From Mucilaginibacter sp. Bleaf8 (GTDB lineage Bacteria; Bacteroidota; Bacteroidia; Sphingobacteriales; Sphingobacteriaceae), in contig NZ_JAHBBK010000001.1 of assembly GCF_018390515.1 (NCBI RefSeq), forward strand, positions 1,364,001 to 1,428,000: a stretch of DNA of 64,000 bases. The letters are read 5' to 3'. Shown piece after piece: positions 17,256 to 26,420 of the stretch. The position numbers were made by a program, and so were the translations under genes. The notes under the pieces were generated by a model. The model did no database searches, was not told the DNA's origin, and saw nothing but the letters and a program-made list of their open reading frames with translations. Each line of letters starts with the position of its first letter. Within the stretch, counting starts at the first letter, position 1.

Positions 17256-18767
17256 TTAATGATCGTGTAAATGTGTGTTTAATGCCCAAACATGGCCCTG
17301 GCGTGCAATTAGCGCCTCGGCATTTTCAGGGCCCCATGAACCGGCCGGATAATTAGGGAAATCAAGAGAGTTGCGTGATTCCCATGCCTCCAGAATTGAG
17401 GTAATCACATCCCATGCTTCCTCTACCTGATCCGAACGCATAAACAGCGTAGCATCACCCTGCATAGCGTCCAGCAACAAGGTTTCGTATGCTTCCGGCG
17501 TTTGGGTTGAGCAGGTATCGTAATTAAATACCATCTCGGCAGGGTTCAATTCCATTTCCAGCCCCGTCTTTTTGCTGATAAAGCGCAGGCGGATGTCCAT
17601 CTGCGGCTGAATGTTGATAGTTAAACGGTTAGGCATCAGGTTATCGGCCTGCGTTCCGGTAAAGGTAGAGTGCGGAACCGGCTTAAACTGTATGGTGATA
17701 GACGACATTTTTTCCTGCATGCGTTTGCCGGTACGCAGGTAAAACGGCACGTCCTGCCAGCGCCAGTTATCCAGGTAAAATTTCACCGCTGCAAAGGTTT
17801 CGGTGTTGGAGTGCGGATCCACGCCTTCTTCTTCGCGGTAACCGGGTACATGTTTGCCCTGCAGCCAGCCGCTGGCATATTGCCCTCTAACAGCTGATTG
17901 ATGAACCTCTTCAGGTCTTAAACGGCGTATAGCACGGAGCACATCCACTTTGCGGTTACGAATTTCCTCTGCCTCAAATGATACCGGTGGCTCCATAGCC
18001 ACCATGCACATAATTTGCAGCAAGTGGTTCTGAATCATATCGCGCAAAGCGCCCGACGTTTCGTAATAGCCGCCACGCTCCTCAACGCCCACCTGCTCGG
18101 CAACGGTAATTTGTACCGAGTCGATATAGTTGCGGTTCCAGATAGGTTCAAACAATGCGTTGGCAAAGCGGAAGGCCAGAATATTTTGCACCGTTTCTTT
18201 GCCCAAATAGTGATCAATACGGTAAATCTGCTCCTCGTGAAATGTTTCGGTTAGAAACTGGTTCAGCTCAATTGCAGTTTGCTTGTTATGACCAAAAGGC
18301 TTTTCGATAATAATGCGATCCTTTTTAGGATGTGATGCCAGCTTGGCTTCGCTAATATTCAGCGTAGCTGTTTTGATAAACTGCGGCGCTACCGATAAGT
18401 AAAACAACCGGTTGGCTTTTGCCTTCCATTCAGACTCGTGCTGATCCATCAGCTCGCCCAGTTTTTTGAACGATTCGGGGTTGTTGATGTCCGACTGGAA
18501 ATAGAAAACAGATGGACTGAACTTGGCCCACTGGTCAGCATCAGGCTTGCCGCTTCTTGAAAACTCGCCTAAAGCCTCGTGCAGGCGCTCGCGGAAGTCA
18601 TCATCGTGCAGCGGGGTACGCCCTAAGCCAATGATGGCAAAGTTTTCTGGCAGCCAGCCTGCCAGAAATAGGTTAAATAGTGCCGGAATTAATTTCCGTT
18701 TAGCCAGATCGCCTGTACCACCAAAAATTACAATGATGGTAGGCTCTGCATTTTTACCGGTTTTCAT
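17256..18767 (-). CDS. zwf: glucose-6-phosphate 1-dehydrogenase
   Basis: First enzyme of the oxidative pentose-phosphate pathway, 503 residues. N-terminal Rossmann motif [19 protein letters not shown]; active site [13 protein letters not shown] with the catalytic His and Lys. Produces NAD(P)H and 6-phosphoglucono-lactone. It is placed between gnd and pgl in pathway order. Confidence 0.97.
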   Translation of the reverse strand: MKTGKNAEPTIIVIFGGTGDLAKRKLIPALFNLFLAGWLPENFAIIGLGRTPLHDDDFRERLHEALGEFSRSGKPDADQWAKFSPSVFYFQSDINNPESFKKLGELMDQHESEWKAKANRLFYLSVAPQFIKTATLNISEAKLASHPKKDRIIIEKPFGHNKQTAIELNQFLTETFHEEQIYRIDHYLGKETVQNILAFRFANALFEPIWNRNYIDSVQITVAEQVGVEERGGYYETSGALRDMIQNHLLQIMCMVAMEPPVSFEAEEIRNRKVDVLRAIRRLRPEEVHQSAVRGQYASGWLQGKHVPGYREEEGVDPHSNTETFAAVKFYLDNWRWQDVPFYLRTGKRMQEKMSSITIQFKPVPHSTFTGTQADNLMPNRLTINIQPQMDIRLRFISKKTGLEMELNPAEMVFNYDTCSTQTPEAYETLLLDAMQGDATLFMRSDQVEEAWDVITSILEAWESRNSLDFPNYPAGSWGPENAEALIARQGHVWALNTHLHDH

Positions 18768-18803
18768 GATATGAAATAAGGGTTAAAAGGTACAACTTGG
18801 TAA

Positions 18804-20213
18804 TTAGTCCCAGCGGGTATGGAATACACCTTCGCGGTCGGTACGCTCATACTGGTGTGCACCAAAATAATCGCGCTGTGCCTGTACCAGGTTAGTTGGC
18901 AGGGTAGCACTGCGGTAAGCGTCAAAATAACCTAATGAAGCCATTAAGGCCGGTACCGGGATACCTTTATCTACTGCCAGTTTAATGAACTTGCGGATAT
19001 TTTCCTGCTTGCTGCTTACTAAGCCGGCAATCTGCTCATCCAGTAAAATGTTTGGCAGTTCGGTATTACGGCTGAAAGCCTGACGGAAATCTTCCAGACA
19101 AGCGGCACGGATGATACAGCCACCGCGCCATATTTTGGCTACCTGCTCCAGGTTTAAGCCGTAGTTGTATTCTTTAGATGCCAGTTGTAATTGCGCCAAA
19201 CCTTGTGCATAGGTAGTAATCATGGCAAAGTATAAAGCATCCTTGGCTACTTCAATCACCGCTTCTTCATCGGCAGTGGTTTGCTCGCCACCGGCTGTAC
19301 TGTACAACTTGGAAGCCTTTACACGCTCTTGTTTATATTTAGATAAATCGCGCATGGTTACGGCAGCATCAATTACCGGAACAGGTGCCTGCAAATCCAT
19401 AGCGTTTTGCGAGGTCCATTTACCGGTACCTTTGGCACGGGCCTGGTCAGATATAACATTTACCAGGCGGTCGCCGGTTAGGTCATCAACTTTGTTCAGC
19501 ACTTCGCCGGTAATTTCAACCAGGAAAGATTGCAATTCGGTTTGGTTCCACTGCGCAAAGGTTTGCTGCAATTTATCATCGCTTAAACCGGCACCGCGTT
19601 TCAACAGGTCATAAACTTCAGATATCATTTGCATGATACCATACTCAATACCGTTGTGTACCATCTTCACATAGTTACCGGCCGAACCGCGGCCTAAGTA
19701 AGTTACACAAGGCTCGCCGTTCACCTTGGCTGCAATGGCTTCAAAGATGGGGCGCAATCTTTCATAAGCCTGCTCGTCGCCACCCGGCATCATGCTCGGT
19801 CCGAAACGGGCACCTTTTTCGCCGCCCGAAATACCCATACCGAAGAAGTGAATCTCCTTAGCCGCCAGTTCGGCAACACGGCGGTCGGTATCCGGAAAGT
19901 AAGTATTACCACCGTCAATCACGATATCGCCTTTTTCTAAAAATGGCAACAAGCTATTAATGGCCGAATCAACCGGTTTACCGGCAGGCACAAGCAGCAT
20001 GATTGCTCTTGGCGTTTTGATGGCTTTTACAAATTCTTCGGCCGATGTAGTTCCTTTTACGGATTGACCTTCTTTTGCTTCTTTTTCCAAAGCACCGGCT
20101 TTTTCTGCGTCCAGGTCCATACCGGCAGCAGCAAAACCATGATCGGCTATATTAAGCAGCAAGTTACGGCCCATTACACCAAGGCCAACTATGCCAAAAT
20201 CATATTGATTCAT
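18804..20213 (-). CDS. gnd: 6-phosphogluconate dehydrogenase (decarboxylating)
   Basis: Converts 6-phosphogluconate to ribulose 5-phosphate with reduction of NADP+. The 469-residue length is that of the long dimeric class. Rossmann motif FGIVGLGVMGRNLLLNIADHG, here read to GRNLLL; substrate-binding segment GISGGEKGARFGPSMMPGG (core GGEKGARFGPS); C-terminal NADP-loop region RDYFGAHQYERTD. Second oxidative step; 36 bp upstream of zwf. Confidence 0.97.
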   Translation of the reverse strand: MNQYDFGIVGLGVMGRNLLLNIADHGFAAAGMDLDAEKAGALEKEAKEGQSVKGTTSAEEFVKAIKTPRAIMLLVPAGKPVDSAINSLLPFLEKGDIVIDGGNTYFPDTDRRVAELAAKEIHFFGMGISGGEKGARFGPSMMPGGDEQAYERLRPIFEAIAAKVNGEPCVTYLGRGSAGNYVKMVHNGIEYGIMQMISEVYDLLKRGAGLSDDKLQQTFAQWNQTELQSFLVEITGEVLNKVDDLTGDRLVNVISDQARAKGTGKWTSQNAMDLQAPVPVIDAAVTMRDLSKYKQERVKASKLYSTAGGEQTTADEEAVIEVAKDALYFAMITTYAQGLAQLQLASKEYNYGLNLEQVAKIWRGGCIIRAACLEDFRQAFSRNTELPNILLDEQIAGLVSSKQENIRKFIKLAVDKGIPVPALMASLGYFDAYRSATLPTNLVQAQRDYFGAHQYERTDREGVFHTRWD

Positions 20214-20258
20214 AAATGTGATATTTGATTATGATTAGTTTGAATCTTCTTATTTAAT

Positions 20259-20885
20259 TTATTGTGCGGCAGCTACCAGCCCTAACTGGGCCAGCCTTTC
20301 GCGTGTATTGTCTATGCTTTGATGATGAACGCCGTTAATACCTAAGCGCTCGGCTGCCTCAATAAAAACTTTACGATCATCCAGATAAGCTACTTCCTCC
20401 GGTTTTACCTGTGCCAGGTCAAGCGCAATCTGGTAAATATCCTTATCAGGCTTGCGGGTTTTCACAAAGCAAGATGATGCAAAAACATCAATAAAGCTTT
20501 TGAGGCCGAATTGACTGATGCGGTATTCATTCAACTCCCGCCCTTCATTATTTACCGCTATGGTTCTGAGCTGATAGCGTTGCTTCAGCTCAGTAACCAA
20601 CGCTATCATATCCTGATAGGCTTCCGATTGCTCATACATAAAAGCCATGTACTCATCCGGGCTAAAGGGTCGTGGTTCGTAAAAAACCAGCAGGTCAACA
20701 TATTCCTGCAAACTCATCTTGCCCGATTCGTACGCGTCAAATATAATACGATGCCGCTCATTTAGCTCAGTAAAATCTAAACCAAACCGCTCGGCCGACA
20801 ACATGCGTGCGTGCCGGTCCCAGCCGTTGGTCAGAAAAACCCCGCCCAGATCCAGAAAAAGCGCTTTTATCTGTCCCGAACTCAT
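20259..20885 (-). CDS. HAD-superfamily phosphatase (YihX-like)
   Basis: A 208-residue haloacid-dehalogenase-like hydrolase with motif I ALFLDLGGVFL (Asp nucleophile, with Gly in the place of the usual second Asp as in YihX-type enzymes), a helical cap, motif III Lys in KTRKPDKDIY and motif IV YLDDR. Motif II is AVNNE, lacking the usual Ser/Thr. YihX acts on alpha-glucose 1-phosphate; a sugar-phosphate substrate is plausible here, since the start codon overlaps the end of tal by four bases and gnd follows. The substrate is not established. Confidence 0.82.
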   Translation of the reverse strand: MSSGQIKALFLDLGGVFLTNGWDRHARMLSAERFGLDFTELNERHRIIFDAYESGKMSLQEYVDLLVFYEPRPFSPDEYMAFMYEQSEAYQDMIALVTELKQRYQLRTIAVNNEGRELNEYRISQFGLKSFIDVFASSCFVKTRKPDKDIYQIALDLAQVKPEEVAYLDDRKVFIEAAERLGINGVHHQSIDNTRERLAQLGLVAAAQ

Positions 20886-22012
20886 GACGCCAGTGCCTCT
20901 TCGCGTTTTTGGTTAAGCACATCTATTAAGCTGGTATAGGGCTTAATGAATTTCTGAATACCTTCTTCTTCCAGCTTTTTAGAAATATCCAGCAGTTTAA
21001 TACCAACAACATCTTCTAACTGGTAAAGTACCCATTGTGCCTCTTCAATACCGGCCTCCAGCCTGTCGGCAGGTTTACCGTGGTCGCGGAATGCATTCAG
21101 GGTATCTTTAGGTACTGTGTTTACCGTGTTCGGACCAATCAGCTCCTCAATGTAAATCACATCGCGGTAAGCCGGATTTTTAGTACTGGTACTTGCCCAA
21201 AGCAAACGCTGCGGTTTAGCACCTTTAGCTTCTAATGCTTTAAAGCGTTCGCTGCCGAAAACTTCTTTGTAGATGTGGTAGGCTACACGCGCACTGGCTA
21301 TAGCTACTTTACCAATCAGTTGTTTTGCTTCCAAAGAACGGCCTGTATTTTCGGCAACAATCTTTTCCAGTAAAGGATCAACCATTGCATCAATACGGCT
21401 CAGGAAAAAGCTGGCAACAGAGGCTACATTTTCTAACGGCTGTCCTTTTTTATCCAATTCTTCTAAACCGGCTATATAAGCTTCGGCCACTTCGCGGTAA
21501 CGTTCCAAGCCAAATAGCAGGGTAACGTTTACGTTGATGCCCGAGCCAATTACTTCGGTAATTGCCGGCAAACCTTCTTTGGTTCCCGGAATTTTGATCA
21601 TCACGTTTTTAGAGTCAAGCGTTTTCCATGATGATTTGGCTTCGGCGATAGTACCTTCGGTATCCAGGGCCAGGCTTGGCGATACTTCCAGGCTCACATA
21701 GCCATCTAAGGCATTGGTTCTTTCATAAACGTCATGGAACAGATGGGCAGCATTCTGCACATCCTCAATGGCGATGGCCAAAAAGATCTCCTCTGCTGAT
21801 TTACCGGCTTTTGCCAAATCATGAATGGCCTGGGTATAATCATCGCTATGCGCAATGGCCTCTTCAAAGATGGCCGGGTTGGAGGTTACACCTCTCAGGT
21901 CATCATTATCAATCAGTGCTTGTAATTCACCTGATGCGATGAACTTTCTGCGGATATAATCAAGCCAGATACTTTGTCCGAAATCTGGAATTTGTGCTAA
22001 TGGATTTTTCAT
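20882..22012 (-). CDS. tal: transaldolase
   Basis: Cytosolic transaldolase of the long class (376 residues), exchanging dihydroxyacetone units between sedoheptulose 7-phosphate and glyceraldehyde 3-phosphate. The Schiff-base Lys is in VMIKIPGTKEGLPA; the N-terminal segment DDLRGVTSNPAIFEEAI is typical. Its start codon shares bases with the rpiB stop codon (TAATG) and its stop overlaps the HAD gene, indicating tight translational coupling. Confidence 0.96.
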   Translation of the reverse strand: MKNPLAQIPDFGQSIWLDYIRRKFIASGELQALIDNDDLRGVTSNPAIFEEAIAHSDDYTQAIHDLAKAGKSAEEIFLAIAIEDVQNAAHLFHDVYERTNALDGYVSLEVSPSLALDTEGTIAEAKSSWKTLDSKNVMIKIPGTKEGLPAITEVIGSGINVNVTLLFGLERYREVAEAYIAGLEELDKKGQPLENVASVASFFLSRIDAMVDPLLEKIVAENTGRSLEAKQLIGKVAIASARVAYHIYKEVFGSERFKALEAKGAKPQRLLWASTSTKNPAYRDVIYIEELIGPNTVNTVPKDTLNAFRDHGKPADRLEAGIEEAQWVLYQLEDVVGIKLLDISKKLEEEGIQKFIKPYTSLIDVLNQKREEALAS

Positions 22013-22464
22013 TATTTGAATTGTTTTTCTAATGCAATAACTTTATTTAAACGGCGCTGAAAACGCTCCCCACCGTCATACTTAGCCTTTAAAAAGGCCT
22101 GGGTTAATTCCCAGATCAGGGCCTGGCCTATTACCCGTCCGCCCATACACATCAGGTTCATATCATCGTGTTCTACACCCTGATGCGCAGAGTAGCTATC
22201 GGTAATTAAGGCTGCCCGTACGCCGGGTATTTTATTAGCCGCTACGGATACCCCTACTCCGCTACCGCATACGGCAATACCACGTTCCACTTCTTTATGC
22301 AGCAAGCCCATACCGAGCGGTACAATAATGTCGGGGTAATCGTCTGTGACTTCGTAGGTATGAGCGCCGTAGTCGGTCACATCATATCCGGCTTCTTTTA
22401 ACTGCTCAATGAGCTGCTTTTTTTGCTCAAAGCCGGCATGGTCGGATGCTATTCCTATTTTCAT
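22012..22464 (-). CDS. rpiB: ribose-5-phosphate isomerase B
   Basis: RpiB/LacAB-type isomerase, 150 residues, converting ribulose 5-phosphate to ribose 5-phosphate. It begins MKIGIASDHAGFEQKK and contains AVCGSGVGVSVAANKIPGVRAA with the active-site Cys. It lies 10 bp after tkt. No ribulose-phosphate 3-epimerase gene is in this operon, so xylulose 5-phosphate must be made by an enzyme encoded elsewhere. Confidence 0.96.
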   Translation of the reverse strand: MKIGIASDHAGFEQKKQLIEQLKEAGYDVTDYGAHTYEVTDDYPDIIVPLGMGLLHKEVERGIAVCGSGVGVSVAANKIPGVRAALITDSYSAHQGVEHDDMNLMCMGGRVIGQALIWELTQAFLKAKYDGGERFQRRLNKVIALEKQFK

Positions 22465-22474
22465 AATTAGTTAA

Positions 22475-24493
22475 TTATTGAGCTTTAGCTAAAAGCGCTT
22501 TGGCACGTTCACAAACATTTTCAACGGTAAAGCCGAATTCTTTCAACACTTCCTCGCCCGGGCCTGATTCACCAAAACGGTCAATACCAATCACATCACC
22601 TTCTGCAGTTACATACTTGTACCAGGCCAGTGTTATACCGGCTTCAATAGCCAAACGCTTGTGCTGAGTTGGCGGCAATACCGAATCGCGGTAAGCTTTG
22701 TCCTGCTTTTCAAACAATTCCCATGACGGCATACTTACCACACGGGCGGCTACGCCTTCCTGTTGCAGTTGTTCCTGCGCTTTCAGGGCCAGTGATACTT
22801 CCGAACCGGTGGCAATTAAAATCAATTGAGGTGTGCCTTGTGCCTCGCTCAGGATGTAGGCTCCTTTTTCTACATTACCTATAGCCGGGGCATATTTGCT
22901 TTGATCGAGCACAGGCAGTTTTTGGCGAGATAAGATCAGCGCAACAGGCCCTTTCATACGAGTTACGGCTATACGCCATGCGGCCAGCGTTTCGTTGGCA
23001 TCAGCCGGACGGATAACAGTCAAGTTTGGAATAGTACGCAAAGCAGTAACCTGCTCAACCGGCTGGTGGGTTGGCCCATCCTCGCCCAGGGCAACGCTAT
23101 CGTGCGTAAATATGTAGGTCACCGGTGCCTCGGTCAACGCAGCTAAACGGATAGATCCACGCATATAATCGGAGAAGGTAAGGAAAGTACCGCCATAAGT
23201 ACGGGCACCGCGGTGCGATGCAATGCCGTTCATAATAGCACCCATGCCATGCTCACGCACACCAAACCAGATATTGCTGTTTTGGTACTGGCCCGGCTGG
23301 AAGCTCTCGTCCCCACTTTTTGGGGTTTCGTTTGAACTTGCCAAATCGGCCGAGCCACCGATAAGCCACGGAATGCTTTGGCGTAAGGCTTTCAACGCCT
23401 CGCCTGATGCCTGGCGGGTAGCCAGTGAATCGCCAACCTTGAAGGTAGGCAGGCTTGCATCCCAGCCTTCAGGCAATTCGCCGCTAAAGCTAAGTTTAAA
23501 GTAGTTCGCCTGCTCCGGATTAGCCTGGGTATACTCCTCTAATTTAGCATCCCATTCCTGTTGTAAGGCTGCGCCGCGTTTACCGGCTTCAGCGAGGTGT
23601 TCTTTTACGCCATCCGGAATAAAGAAGGCTTCGTCCGGATTCCAGCCAAAAAATTCTTTGGTTTTTTTCAGGTTATCGGCACCCAGCGGGTTACCGTGCA
23701 CTTTGTTGGTGCCTTGCTGCGGACTGCCAAAACCAATTATTGTTTTAACAGAGATCAGTGTTGGTCTTTCTGTATCGGCCTGTGCGTCTAAAATAGCCTG
23801 CTCAATGGCGGCTAAATCGTTACCATCTTCAACAGTAAGTGTTTGCCAGCCGTAAGCTGCAAAACGTGCAGCAACATCTTCCGTAAAGGCAAGGTTGGTT
23901 GGCCCGTCTAATGATATTTTGTTATCATCATACAAGTAAATCAGTTTGCCCAGTTTAAGGTGGCCGGCAAGCGAGGCCGACTCGGAGGCTACGCCTTCCA
24001 TCAAGTCGCCGTCGCTTACAATGCCGTAGGTGTAATGATCAATAACCGCTTGACCCTCGCGGTTATACTGCGCTGCCAGATGAGCTTCGGCCAGGGCCAC
24101 ACCCACGCCGTTGCCAAAACCCTGTCCAAGCGGACCGGTAGTTACCTCGATGCCCGGCGTAAGCATTGATTCCGGGTGACCTGGGGTTTGAGAACCGATC
24201 TGACGAAAACGTTTCAATTCATCCATGGGTAAATCATACCCGAACAAATGCAATAAGCTATATAATAAAGCCGAACCATGACCAGCAGAAAGAATAAACC
24301 TGTCGCGGTTTGGCCAGTTCGGGTCGGTTGGGTTAAACCTTAAAAAACGGTTCCATAATACGTAGGCCATTGGCGCTGCACCTAATGGTAAACCTGGGTG
24401 ACCTGAATTGGCTTTTTCAACCATATCGGTTGACAAAAAACGGATAGTGTTTACACTTAACGTGTCAAGTTCGGTGAATTGTTGCTTGCTCAT
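22475..24493 (-). CDS. tkt: transketolase
   Basis: Thiamine-diphosphate enzyme, 672 residues, transferring two-carbon ketol units in the non-oxidative pentose-phosphate branch. Motifs: [16 protein letters not shown], the ThDP/metal motif GDGDLMEG-like segment [16 protein letters not shown], and the pyrimidine-domain [20 protein letters not shown] (core [14 protein letters not shown]). First gene of the pentose-phosphate operon. The upstream gap is nearly 500 bp and holds a short open frame and hairpins. Confidence 0.97.
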   Translation of the reverse strand: MSKQQFTELDTLSVNTIRFLSTDMVEKANSGHPGLPLGAAPMAYVLWNRFLRFNPTDPNWPNRDRFILSAGHGSALLYSLLHLFGYDLPMDELKRFRQIGSQTPGHPESMLTPGIEVTTGPLGQGFGNGVGVALAEAHLAAQYNREGQAVIDHYTYGIVSDGDLMEGVASESASLAGHLKLGKLIYLYDDNKISLDGPTNLAFTEDVAARFAAYGWQTLTVEDGNDLAAIEQAILDAQADTERPTLISVKTIIGFGSPQQGTNKVHGNPLGADNLKKTKEFFGWNPDEAFFIPDGVKEHLAEAGKRGAALQQEWDAKLEEYTQANPEQANYFKLSFSGELPEGWDASLPTFKVGDSLATRQASGEALKALRQSIPWLIGGSADLASSNETPKSGDESFQPGQYQNSNIWFGVREHGMGAIMNGIASHRGARTYGGTFLTFSDYMRGSIRLAALTEAPVTYIFTHDSVALGEDGPTHQPVEQVTALRTIPNLTVIRPADANETLAAWRIAVTRMKGPVALILSRQKLPVLDQSKYAPAIGNVEKGAYILSEAQGTPQLILIATGSEVSLALKAQEQLQQEGVAARVVSMPSWELFEKQDKAYRDSVLPPTQHKRLAIEAGITLAWYKYVTAEGDVIGIDRFGESGPGEEVLKEFGFTVENVCERAKALLAKAQ

Positions 24494-24988
24494 AAGCTGC
24501 TTTTTAAAAATTAGGATTTATGCGATGTAGACATGGCGGCCTGTAGCCGTCTGGAATGGTAGTTCTGGAAAAATGGCGGGTTACGACCCGTGAAGAAGAA
24601 AGCTATTCATATATTCTGCTTTTTGTGCATGCCGTGCAATGCTTTTAATGTGCATGGCCGGTTTAGTAACAGCAAAAAAATGGGTTGGTTTCATTGTTTG
24701 GTTGATGTTAGTGTTAAAATGACATTTTTGAAACATGTTTATCAACGCCCTGAATCTTGCTGTTGATAGATCAAAAATGAAAAAGTGAACAATGAAAAAC
24801 ATTGATATAAAACAAAAAATAGACTTGACATATATCAATGCTCCTGCTAAAAGCAAATTAAAGGGAAAAGGCCGCTTAAAAGAAAGCTTAAGTGCGTAAT
24901 ATTTCGGTCATAAAACACCGTAATTTACCTGACCTTCAAACTTGTATTGCGCAAATCAATCCAAAATTCGGGTACAAGCATTCAACAA
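24494..24988. other. intergenic region upstream of tkt
   Basis: A 495-bp gap between the EcsC-like gene and tkt, both on the minus strand. It contains a 37-codon ATG-initiated open frame on the minus strand (24581-24694, beginning MKPTHFFAVTKPAMHIKS) whose stop codon falls inside a small hairpin (CGGGT, TACG, ACCCG at 24577-24590). An AT-rich stretch lies above it. No full Bacteroidota promoter match was found. Whether the short frame is translated cannot be told from this sequence. Confidence 0.4.
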
Positions 24989-25567
24989 CTATTTGGAGTT
25001 GGGATGCAAAGCTGCTTCTGCCTGCTTTTTAATGAACAAGTAGTTGGTGGTACCCCCTATTACCGCACCCACTATGGGCAATAAACGCTCCGCTGTTTTG
25101 GTGCCAATGTTTAACAACAGCTTTTCGGCTACCTGCTCCATTACGTTTTTACTGACGGTCATACCCGCATCTACCTTTAATGATGAGGCCAGTATCTTAA
25201 AAAAGTCGTCGAACCGCAACTGGTATTTACCGGTTTGGTGGTAAGCAATGGCCATAGTTACCCTAAATTGTTGAGTGATCAAATTAATCATATCCAACGG
25301 AACACCGATCAGCATAGTTGCTCCGCCACCAATGCCGGTTATAGCGCCCGACCCAGCCGCCAGTAAAGCACATTGTGTTATGAATTTATCAATCCCTAAT
25401 TCATCAACGCCTTTTTTAACACTTAACTGGTCAATCTTATTATATATCTGCTGTAAGCCCCCTTGTGTAAGCTGCTGCAGCGAATCTTTCAGCTTTAGCT
25501 TGGCGCTATTGAAACCGAACTGGGGTAATTTAATTTTAGGCATTTCTTTTTGCTTTTTACTTAACAA
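24989..25567 (-). CDS. EcsC-family protein
   Basis: A 192-residue protein resembling the EcsC family (function poorly defined, often linked to membrane or secretion processes). It has a glycine/alanine-rich hydrophobic stretch around residues 68-90 (AAGSGAITGIGGGATMLIG) and a second near the C-terminus (LLPIVGAVIGGTTNYLF), the latter being characteristic. These segments could insert in a membrane. No partner gene is adjacent. The family call is from pattern recognition and the function is unknown. Confidence 0.65.
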   Translation of the reverse strand: MLSKKQKEMPKIKLPQFGFNSAKLKLKDSLQQLTQGGLQQIYNKIDQLSVKKGVDELGIDKFITQCALLAAGSGAITGIGGGATMLIGVPLDMINLITQQFRVTMAIAYHQTGKYQLRFDDFFKILASSLKVDAGMTVSKNVMEQVAEKLLLNIGTKTAERLLPIVGAVIGGTTNYLFIKKQAEAALHPNSK

Positions 25568-25814
25568 CGCTATTTATTGCAAGCAGTTTTATTAAGCATA
25601 ATGCCGCCGTATGTCAACAAGGTAACTTCACTGTTACAGCATTATATTGTAATAAAATGTGTAAACAGTTGATGTTTAAACATCAATTGCAAAAAAGGTA
25701 TACTATTTGCCTTATATATTGAAATCCGCTCAAGCCTGATTTTCGTTTTTTGCCCTTACAGGCAAACTACAGTTGTTGTGGCGGCCCCTAAATTTAAATT
25801 AAAGCTTAACCCAA

Positions 25815-26414
25815 ATGAAGAAAATGCTGGCCATTGTATGGCTTGGTGTGCTATTTACTATTATCGGATTCATTTTCTGGTATAACGAATACGTGTATAG
25901 CCTGCCAACACCAGTACCATCAAACTACACAAAAGTGGCTACAGGAGAGCAAATTAAGCTCATACCTATACTGAACTCATACAATAACGGCAAACCACTA
26001 TTACTGCACTTTTTTAATCCGGATTGCCCGTGTTCCAAATTCAATATTAAACATTTCCAAAGCCTGGTGCACCAATTTAACGGCGACGTAAATTTTGCAG
26101 TGGTACTAATGAGCGCCAAAGGCTATACACCCGATCAGGTTAAAAAGAAATTTGATCTGAATGTGCCGGTAATCTTTTCCCCGGAAACGGCAAAGGCCTG
26201 TGGTGTGTATTCAACACCCCAGGCCGCTATTATTGATGCTTCGGGAAAACTTTTTTACCGGGGCAATTACAATACAAACCGGTACTGCACAAATACACAA
26301 ACAGAATATGCCCGCATAGCACTCGAGGCATTATTGCAAAACAACAGAACCATCCACTTCAATCAACTGGCATTAACAGCTTATGGCTGCAGCTTGCCCG
26401 ATTGCAAAAAATAA
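25815..26414 (+). CDS. membrane-anchored thioredoxin-fold protein (DUF6436-like) with CxC motif
   Basis: One N-terminal membrane helix (residues 5-24) is followed by a thioredoxin-like domain placed outside the cytoplasm. The active-site region reads HFFNPDCPCSKFN: a Cys-Pro-Cys motif rather than CxxC, as in DUF6436-type proteins. The later segment GVYSTPQAAIID supplies the cis-Pro loop. Another Cys pair sits near the C-terminus (GCSLPDCKK). It is separated by only 6 bp from the membrane histidine kinase downstream, so the two are probably co-expressed and may form a redox-responsive pair. Enzymatic role (reductase, peroxidase or copper-related) is not determined. Confidence 0.72.
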   Translation: MKKMLAIVWLGVLFTIIGFIFWYNEYVYSLPTPVPSNYTKVATGEQIKLIPILNSYNNGKPLLLHFFNPDCPCSKFNIKHFQSLVHQFNGDVNFAVVLMSAKGYTPDQVKKKFDLNVPVIFSPETAKACGVYSTPQAAIIDASGKLFYRGNYNTNRYCTNTQTEYARIALEALLQNNRTIHFNQLALTAYGCSLPDCKK

Positions 26415-26420
26415 TATTTT

